Source: Candidatus Cloacimonadota bacterium
GTDB lineage: Bacteria; Cloacimonadota; Cloacimonadia; Cloacimonadales; TCS61
DNA: 13,011 nucleotides
Reading direction: 5' to 3'
Assembly (NCBI GenBank): GCA_030592835.1
Contig: JAUVIJ010000028.1
Location: forward strand, 1-13,011
The stretch's first letter is position 1, and the number at the start of each line of letters is the position of its first letter. A model generated the notes under the pieces. That model did not search any database. It saw only the letters and a program-made list of their open reading frames with translations, and was not told where the DNA came from. Shown in pieces: positions 8,213 to 13,011 of the stretch. The translations under genes were made by a program, and so were the position numbers.

Positions 8213-9523
8213 TTATTTAATCCCTGACATTTTATCTATATAAAACAAACCATCAAAAACTTGCTGCCAGTTTGCCTTTGTAGCCTCATTATGACAATCA
8301 CCGGACATAATAAAATCAGGATTTTCTCTATTTATATGAGGATTCTTCAAATCAATAAATCCATATGCAATCGATTTGGAATGAATCATACTCTCCAATG
8401 AGTTTACTTCTGAAATAATATCTGTTGTTTCTTCGAAATTATACTTATATGCTTTTTCATTATATTTCCCTTCATAGGTAATGAACGCGATCGAATATAT
8501 CTTATCTTCATACTCTCTATACAGAATTTCTCCCATTAGATTACCGATCCAATTATGATTGATTCCTTCCGCATCATATTCTGCAATAACATCTTCCGGA
8601 AATAAGCAGGACATGTTTTTTAGAGTATGGAAACTGTGTGCCCAAACAATAATTTTCTCACCTTTAAATTTATGTTCATAAAGCCATTTTATGTTATCTG
8701 CCATTTGACAATCTCGAATAATATGTTTGTTATCTTGAGAGCACCATTTATATTCTGCATGTCCCTTTAAATTGCGCATTTCTTGGAAAAAAAAGTCTTC
8801 GTCTTTGGAATGGTTCGATTCTTTAATCTTAATTATTTTGTTCATTGTTTCAAAGAAGACGGTTTGTTTCTCACGCGAAAATTTATAGTTATTTGGTTTG
8901 GAAAGAAGATCAAAAAGAGTTGTTTCAAATGCTTTATAATCATCTTGAGAAGAAATCTCTGAAGGAATAGAAGTCTTGATGAAATTCAAATAATTCTCTT
9001 TAAAATCTTTATCGTTTATACAATTGAAATATTGGCAATCAAACCCGGTAAGAAATAATGGATTATCCGAATGATTTTCATTCTCTAAATATTCATAAAA
9101 CGGTTGAATTTCTTTTCCAAAAGTCCAAAAGTTCCATAAACTTTTTTTAAATTCAGTAACTGATATTTTCTTTTCTTTGAATAGGTCTCCATTAATGTTA
9201 CAAGCGTAAAAATCTGACTCATAAGCTAATACATTAAATCCCATTTCCTCGTGTAAAAAATTAATTATTTTTGCTTTAGCAATAAATGCAGTTCCATCGC
9301 CATGATCCTGTTCTCCCAGCAGAACTATTTCAGCATTCCCAATTATATTTTTGAGGAAAGCTAAATCCGAAGTTTTGCTTTCATTCAAGTTTATTGTTTT
9401 AATCTCAACTAAATTATCATCTAAAAATCTATTTAGTATCTTGCGATCATTCATTTCTTTTTCACTGCTGCTTAATACTCCGCAGAATATCAATATCGAT
9501 GATATTATAATTATGATTCTCAT
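8213..9523 (-). CDS. Exported erythromycin-esterase-like protein
   Basis: 436 residues from the ATG at 9523, preceded by AAAGG 4 bases upstream. The N-terminus MRIIIIISSILIFCGVLSSS is a signal peptide or anchor. Cys14 is preceded by Phe, so it is not a standard lipobox. The body matches the EreA/EreB-type esterase superfamily: 'IVLLGEQDHGDGTAF' (Glu71, His74; usual form GExxHG), 'LAYESDF' with Glu102, 'RDCQMADNIKWL' (Arg270, Asp271) and 'IIVWAHSFHTLKN' (His296, His299). Family members hydrolyse macrolide lactones or act on unknown substrates. The exported location and the altered motif surroundings make true macrolide resistance uncertain. A frame extending upstream to 9604 only reads through repeat B. 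Four 60-base blocks counted in this gene gave 16-19 G+C, against 21-23 in three blocks of leuS, tldE and tldD, and diverged repeats bracket it, so it may have been acquired. Confidence 0.85.
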   Translation of the reverse strand: MRIIIIISSILIFCGVLSSSEKEMNDRKILNRFLDDNLVEIKTINLNESKTSDLAFLKNIIGNAEIVLLGEQDHGDGTAFIAKAKIINFLHEEMGFNVLAYESDFYACNINGDLFKEKKISVTEFKKSLWNFWTFGKEIQPFYEYLENENHSDNPLFLTGFDCQYFNCINDKDFKENYLNFIKTSIPSEISSQDDYKAFETTLFDLLSKPNNYKFSREKQTVFFETMNKIIKIKESNHSKDEDFFFQEMRNLKGHAEYKWCSQDNKHIIRDCQMADNIKWLYEHKFKGEKIIVWAHSFHTLKNMSCLFPEDVIAEYDAEGINHNWIGNLMGEILYREYEDKIYSIAFITYEGKYNEKAYKYNFEETTDIISEVNSLESMIHSKSIAYGFIDLKNPHINRENPDFIMSGDCHNEATKANWQQVFDGLFYIDKMSGIK

Positions 9524-9538
9524 TTTACCTTTATTTTT

Positions 9539-9598
9539 GCCATTAATGCCGGCATGACATGCCAGATCGCCATAAGCATTTGATTTGAGCTTGCTTAT
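9539..9598. repeat. Direct repeat copy B, a nest of palindromes in the leader of the esterase-like gene
   Basis: The copy matching 8131-8184 is 9544-9597. Overlapping palindromes fill the segment: CATTAATG (9541-9548), ATGCCGGCAT (9546-9555), GGCATGACATGCC (9551-9563), and a 7-bp stem ATAAGCA/TGCTTAT (9572-9578 with 9592-9598) around a 13-base loop. Read on the - strand it ends just before the binding site of the esterase-like gene, so it probably lies in that gene's 5' untranslated leader. This density of short palindromes resembles REP-like dispersed elements; membership of such a family is an inference. Confidence 0.65.
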
Positions 9599-9622
9599 AC
9601 TCACGATTCAATTATTTATTAA
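9594..9622 (-). promoter_or_regulatory. Possible promoter for the esterase-like gene
   Basis: On the - strand TTAATA (9617-9622) and TATAAG (9594-9599) are spaced by 17 bases, matching the -35 and -10 consensus at 4 and 5 of 6 positions. The -10 box would overlap the outer arm of repeat B, and transcripts would start within the repeat. In AT-rich DNA such matches arise easily, so this is weak. FCB-group promoters often depart from this consensus. Confidence 0.22.
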
Positions 9623-9674
9623 AAGCTTACCGAAGCAAACCAATTTTCTCATTTTTTTCAGAACGAAGATAAAA

Positions 9675-10961
9675 TTATTTACCCGAAAAACTTACATTAT
9701 CAAAGAGAACTGCCGGCATTCTGTTGCCAATATTATGAGGTTTATTTTCAACAGCAATTACGTTTTTCATTGTTTCATAACTATTTCCAGCAATCATTGA
9801 ATCCTTTACTCTTCCGATAATTTCTCCGTTTTCAACATATAAACCAGGGTTAACTCCTATCGAATAATCACCATTCGGTATATTTCCGCTGTGAGCTCCC
9901 ATAGCTCCTTCAATAATAATCCCACGATCGATCATTTTTATCATTTCCGCAAAAGAAACATCACCGGGAAGAAAGGTCAAATGAGCTGGATTTGGAGTTG
10001 GTTTTCCTGAATAATTGCCTTTGTAACCGTGTCCGGTTGATTTCACACCCAGTTTTTGAGCATAATACAGGTCATAATAGAAGCTTTTTAGAACCCCATT
10101 TTCTACCAATATAAGTTTAGAAGTCGGTATTCCTTCATCATCGAATGCAGTTGAATTGTTGAAATTATCATTCAGGGGATCAGTGAAAATTGTTAATTTA
10201 TCACTGAAGATCTGCTGACCTATTTTGTCAGCAATCGGAGATGTCTTTTCATAAATTGATTGTGCATTTGTTCCTGTAACAAATCGCCAGTTAAGAGTAT
10301 ATATACTTCCAGGCATAAATATAACTTTTAGTTTTCCAGATTTAGGTTGAACGGTTTTTTCTCCAATGTTGAATAAAATTATCATTTCATCCGAAGAGCT
10401 TTCAGGGAATGGAATGAAGAGTTTACTATTAATGCTTCTTCTGATTCCTGAAGCTCCTCCGGGAAATCCTAAACCTCCATAGGCGCCATAACCGGATGTT
10501 TTTTTGGAATAATCAACACCTTTGCTGTTCATTAATCGCTTTTCGCTTGTATAAGTCCAGGAAGCAGATGAAATCTCAGCATTGGTTTTTTCTTTCCAGT
10601 TTTCATTAATTCTACTGCATTCTTCTACAAGTTTTGTGCTGTTGATCTTATCAATACTTTTGTCATAAGTATCTAATGTGGGTAGTTTCCTATATGAAGG
10701 AAGCTGATAATCTGCGGCAACTTTTCCTTTTAAGGAATGAAGAGCATTGGATATCAATTCTTCTCTACAATTCAGATTTCTTGTATAAGCAAAACCGAGT
10801 TTACAGTCTTTGATAATTCGCAGTGCGATTCCTGCTGAAAAATCCGATTCAATATCGTGGAGTTTTGCATTCTCGAACGAAACTGAGTTACTACTACTTT
10901 CTTGTGAATACACTTCTGCCTGATCGCTTACCTTTGCTGCCATTTCGAGCAACTTTTCCAT
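9675..10961 (-). CDS. tldE: Metalloprotease subunit TldE (PmbA)
   Basis: 428 residues, close to the usual length of about 430-450. TldE is the catalytically inert partner of TldD. Together they form a cytoplasmic heterodimeric zinc protease that degrades unfolded peptides and, in some bacteria, trims leader peptides of modified peptides. It lacks the HExxxH motif, as expected for TldE. Family landmarks include 'EVYSQESSSNSVSFEN' near the N-terminus, 'TAFDDEGIPTSK', 'GVLKSFYYDLYYAQKLG', 'STGHGYKG' and the C-terminal 'IGVNPGLYVENGEIIGRVKDSMIAGN'. The start ATG overlaps the tldD stop (TAATG), with GGGAGG 6 bases upstream inside the last tldD codons, so translation is very likely coupled. The short hairpin GCTT-CGGT-AAGC followed by TTTT (about 9620-9640, - strand) downstream could be a weak terminator. 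No candidate precursor peptide gene is visible nearby. Confidence 0.94.
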   Translation of the reverse strand: MEKLLEMAAKVSDQAEVYSQESSSNSVSFENAKLHDIESDFSAGIALRIIKDCKLGFAYTRNLNCREELISNALHSLKGKVAADYQLPSYRKLPTLDTYDKSIDKINSTKLVEECSRINENWKEKTNAEISSASWTYTSEKRLMNSKGVDYSKKTSGYGAYGGLGFPGGASGIRRSINSKLFIPFPESSSDEMIILFNIGEKTVQPKSGKLKVIFMPGSIYTLNWRFVTGTNAQSIYEKTSPIADKIGQQIFSDKLTIFTDPLNDNFNNSTAFDDEGIPTSKLILVENGVLKSFYYDLYYAQKLGVKSTGHGYKGNYSGKPTPNPAHLTFLPGDVSFAEMIKMIDRGIIIEGAMGAHSGNIPNGDYSIGVNPGLYVENGEIIGRVKDSMIAGNSYETMKNVIAVENKPHNIGNRMPAVLFDNVSFSGK

Positions 10962-12325
10962 TATATACCTCCCACAATAAGATTATTTATCAGAATGTGT
11001 GGTCCACCATGACAAGAGCGAATATTCAATTGTCCCTTCCCGCATCCACCTATTTTACCAAGAACAAAATCATTTCCAACAACAGAAATATCTTTTAATG
11101 TTTGATATAAATTTCCGGAAATATTCAAGTCCCTGATCATTCCTGTTTTCTTTCCGTCTTTGATAATGTATCCGTATTGACTACCAAAAGTGAAATTTTC
11201 ACCAGCGGTTTGACCACCTTTGGCGTCGATAATATACAAACCGTCACCTAACTTTTCAAACATCTCCTCGAGTGAAGTTTTTCCCGGTTCGATATAGATA
11301 TTTCCCATTCTTACGATTGGAGCAAAATGATAATCTTCGGCAATCATATGTCCGGAAAGCGGTTCGTTAAATTCGGATGCTGTTCTTCTAGAATGCAATC
11401 TACCCGAAAGAATTCCATTTTTGATGAGCTGCACTTTTCGCACTCTAACTCCCTCATCGTCATATTTATAGAATCCAAGCTGGTTTGGCATTGTGGCATC
11501 ATCGATGATGTTCAAAATATCGCTCCCTATTTTTTGTCCAATCTGCATTTTAGCACGCATTGCTGGAAGAGTTTCGATGATATCTGCTTCCGAAAAATGA
11601 CCGAAAGCTTCATGAGCAAAAACCCCTGCCAGACTCGGGTTTAAAATACAGTTGTAGGTCCCGCCTTGAACCGGTTTTGCATTGAGTAAATCCAAAACGA
11701 TCTTTGTTCTATTTTCAAAATTTTCTTCTTGATTTCGAACTGAGTAAAATCCATCACTTCCACCTGAACTAACTCTGATATTCTGAAGTAAACTTCCTTC
11801 TTTTGCTGTGAGCATTGCCCTGGCTCCTACTGTAATCAGGTTTTCATTGATCTCTGAGCCTTCGGAACTCACAAAATATTTTTCTCTGATCACATCAAAA
11901 TATGAAGTCGAAGTTGTTGCTATTTTTTCATATTTTAAGGGAATATCATTGTATTTGCGGATTAGTTCTAGTTTTTCTTCCATCGAAATTTTTTGCGGGT
12001 CTTCGATCAGTATTGGTGAAAAGTTATCTTTTATCACTTCGGTTTCCGCAAATTTAATTGGCTTTTTAATATTCCGTGAAATTAGTTCGGCATTTTCTTC
12101 TGCGATTTTAAGGGCTTTTGCCGCATCCTTTTCTTTTGTAAAAGCAATCGTTGCAAATCCACCGTTTTTCAACACTCGGATCACAAATCCGTCTGTTGAA
12201 TTAGCTCCGATAGTCTTCAATTCTTTTCTGTTAAAAACAATATTTGTAGAAGTTTTCTTTTCATAACGAATATCCATGTAATCAGCTTTGGAGTAATTCA
12301 ATATTTTTTTTAGTTTTTCAAACAT
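10961..12325 (-). CDS. tldD: Metalloprotease subunit TldD
   Basis: 454 residues (E. coli TldD has 481). This is the catalytic subunit of the TldD-TldE zinc protease. The metal-binding motif HEAFGH (HExxxH) is at residues 238-243 in 'SLAGVFAHEAFGHFSEAD'. The third zinc ligand known from E. coli TldD, a C-terminal cysteine, matches Cys428 in 'GGCGKGQ'. Other family landmarks are 'YDDEGVRVRK', 'GILSGRLHSRRTASEF' and 'IYIEPGKTSLEEM'. The start is supported by GAGAGGAG ending 4 bases before the ATG at 12325. It shares one base with tldE, so the pair is a single translational unit and should be made in matched amounts. No motif is missing and no frameshift is seen. The 190-base gap upstream, which holds a repeat cluster, separates it from the surface-protein gene and should contain its promoter. 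Confidence 0.96.
   Translation of the reverse strand: MFEKLKKILNYSKADYMDIRYEKKTSTNIVFNRKELKTIGANSTDGFVIRVLKNGGFATIAFTKEKDAAKALKIAEENAELISRNIKKPIKFAETEVIKDNFSPILIEDPQKISMEEKLELIRKYNDIPLKYEKIATTSTSYFDVIREKYFVSSEGSEINENLITVGARAMLTAKEGSLLQNIRVSSGGSDGFYSVRNQEENFENRTKIVLDLLNAKPVQGGTYNCILNPSLAGVFAHEAFGHFSEADIIETLPAMRAKMQIGQKIGSDILNIIDDATMPNQLGFYKYDDEGVRVRKVQLIKNGILSGRLHSRRTASEFNEPLSGHMIAEDYHFAPIVRMGNIYIEPGKTSLEEMFEKLGDGLYIIDAKGGQTAGENFTFGSQYGYIIKDGKKTGMIRDLNISGNLYQTLKDISVVGNDFVLGKIGGCGKGQLNIRSCHGGPHILINNLIVGGI
10968..10973 (-). promoter_or_regulatory. tldE ribosome binding site inside the end of tldD
   Basis: GGGAGG on the - strand, 6 bases before the tldE ATG, is made from the last glycine codons of tldD. 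Together with the TAATG stop/start overlap it indicates translational coupling of the two subunits. Confidence 0.8.
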
Positions 12326-12410
12326 AATTCTCCTCTCATTTATCCTTTGATTTTATTTCGTGTAATATTTTGCATACGATACGATTCTTCTTGATTTTGT
12401 CAGTCACATT

Positions 12411-12488
12411 TTAACCAAGCCTAAGGTTAACCAGCAAACCAATGGCTTGTAAACCTATGGCTGGCTGGTAAACCTTCCAAAGGTCAAC
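12411..12488. repeat. Cluster of nested inverted and direct repeats upstream of tldD
   Basis: Several elements overlap here. (1) 13-base inverted arms with one mismatch lie at 12423-12435 (AAGGTTAACCAGC) and 12464-12476. (2) TTAACC/GGTTAA (12411-12416 with 12425-12430) flank AAGCCTAA. (3) On the - strand AGCCATAGGTTTAC and AGCCATTGGTTTGC are adjacent imperfect direct repeats matching at 12 of 14 positions. (4) ACCTT-TGG-AAGGT (12472-12484, - strand) is a compact hairpin 31 bases past the stop of the surface-protein gene and could terminate it. The variants CCTTTGG, CCATAGG, CCATTGG and CCTTAGG recur along the - strand. The remainder, 12326-12410 and 12489-12515, shows no gene. Confidence 0.6.
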
Positions 12489-12515
12489 AAATTATGGTTA
12501 CTTCGTATGAGATCT

Positions 12516-13011
12516 TTAGAAGGTTGAAGGAGTTTTCTTTAGTAGTAAGCATTTTTTAACATCTCTAATTTTGCCATTTACATTTAGTTTGTAGAAGTAA
12601 ATGCCCGCTGAAACAGGATTCTTATTATCATCTGTTCCATTCCATTGTCTGCTATGTTGGCCAAGTATAAGGTGTTCATTAATCATTGTTTTAATTTTTT
12701 GACCTTTGATGTTGTATATGTTCAAGCTTACTTTCCCTTCTTTTGGAGTATTAAAGGATATGGTAGTGATTGGATTAAAGGGATTGGGATAGTTCTGAAA
12801 CAGATGAAATTTTGAAACTTCAGGCAAAACATCGTCTTCAATATTATCCATTCCATATTCATAAGCTCCAATATCAGGTGCAGAACCATAATATTCATTT
12901 TCTGCAATATCAAAAAGAACTTCTCCATTCCATTCATAATAGGATGTTCCTGTATCTATACAGGGAGAATTTTCACTTAAAGAATAATCACTATTTTGCG
13001 GATCTTCAAAC
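12516..13011 (-). CDS. Secreted surface protein with C-terminal sorting domain, 5' end outside window
   Basis: The frame is open to the right edge, so only the last 164 residues are seen; the ATG at 12851 is internal. Residues 9-52 read 'YSLSENSPCIDTG', then 'NEYYGSAPDIGAYEYG', the terminal signature of right-handed beta-helix surface proteins of the choice-of-anchor type. After an acidic linker, residues 71-160 form an immunoglobulin-like C-terminal domain: 'FQNYPNPFNPITTISF', 'GKVSLNIYNIKGQKIKTM', 'RQWNGTDDNKNPVSAGIYFYKL' and 'KCLLLKK'. Such domains are FlgD-like/type IX-type sorting or anchoring modules of FCB-group bacteria. The protein is therefore probably exported and surface-bound or secreted. 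Its function beyond that cannot be read from the fragment. It lies upstream of tldD on the same strand, separated by 190 bases with repeats, and is probably transcribed separately. Confidence 0.88.
   Translation of the reverse strand, partial: FEDPQNSDYSLSENSPCIDTGTSYYEWNGEVLFDIAENEYYGSAPDIGAYEYGMDNIEDDVLPEVSKFHLFQNYPNPFNPITTISFNTPKEGKVSLNIYNIKGQKIKTMINEHLILGQHSRQWNGTDDNKNPVSAGIYFYKLNVNGKIRDVKKCLLLKKTPSTF

Noticed and set aside
8213..9523. Esterase-like protein as a lipoprotein
   Set aside because: Cys14 is preceded by Leu-Ile-Phe; a lipobox needs a small residue (Gly, Ala or Ser) at -1.
8131..9597. Integron gene cassette with attC sites around the esterase-like gene
   Set aside because: The repeats do not show the paired RYYYAAC/GTTRRRY core sites of attC, and no integrase is in the window.
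9524..9604. Esterase-like gene starting at 9604
   Set aside because: The extra 27 codons are translation of repeat B and push the signal peptide inward; AAAGG before the ATG at 9523 fits better.
10961..10963. Frameshift joining tldD and tldE
   Set aside because: Both proteins have complete family-length sequences and their own starts; the TAATG overlap is ordinary translational coupling.
11808..12266. A 152-codon gene on the + strand within tldD
   Set aside because: It is the antisense frame of a well-supported gene, has no binding site, and its protein is a low-complexity Ser/Phe/Ile mixture typical of shadow frames.
1..13011. tRNA or rRNA genes, CRISPR arrays, insertion sequences, or toxin-antitoxin and defence genes
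   Set aside because: No cloverleaf or rRNA segment, no regular identical repeats with spacers, no transposase motif and no small paired genes were seen on either strand.

Overview
The window is a 13 kb piece of an AT-rich bacterial chromosome holding six protein genes, two of them cut by the window edges. The best taxonomic clue is the fragment at the right edge. It has a 'SPCIDTG...DIGAYEYG' segment followed by a C-terminal sorting domain with the 'QNYPNPFNP' signature. This combination is typical of secreted surface proteins in FCB-group bacteria, and Cloacimonadota-like lineages fit best. No rRNA or marker tree backs this up, so treat it as an inference.

Layout: 1-5181 is read on the + strand and 5215-13011 on the - strand, and the two halves converge at a hairpin at 5179-5212. 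The + half holds the 3' part of uvrC (nucleotide excision repair), then a large hybrid-input sensor histidine kinase: signal peptide, nine TPRs, a membrane helix, PAS-PAS-GAF-PAS and an HWE/HisKA_2-type kinase core. The kinase most likely starts at a TTG codon. The - half, in transcription order from the right edge, holds a secreted beta-helix/sorting-domain protein (partial), tldD and tldE (overlapping stop/start, a two-subunit metalloprotease), an exported erythromycin-esterase-like protein, and leuS (leucyl-tRNA synthetase).

Most genes are housekeeping or common accessory genes, and no obvious multi-gene defence, mobile or biosynthetic system is visible. The unexplained structure lies between the genes. 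(i) A diverged 54-bp direct repeat, rich in small palindromes, brackets the esterase-like gene at 8131-8184 and 9544-9597; several differences between the copies keep base pairing. (ii) A nest of inverted and direct repeats lies at 12411-12488 upstream of tldD, and shares a 10-mer with a 19-bp palindrome downstream of uvrC at 1460-1478. (iii) Two short hairpins lie in the leuS leader.

Functionally, tldD and tldE form one translationally coupled unit. The esterase-like gene looks like an insertion between tldE and leuS: it is bracketed by the repeats, and the 60-base blocks I counted in it are somewhat more AT-rich. The kinase has no adjacent response regulator. The 523-base gap upstream of leuS (7690-8212) holds no gene that I can support.
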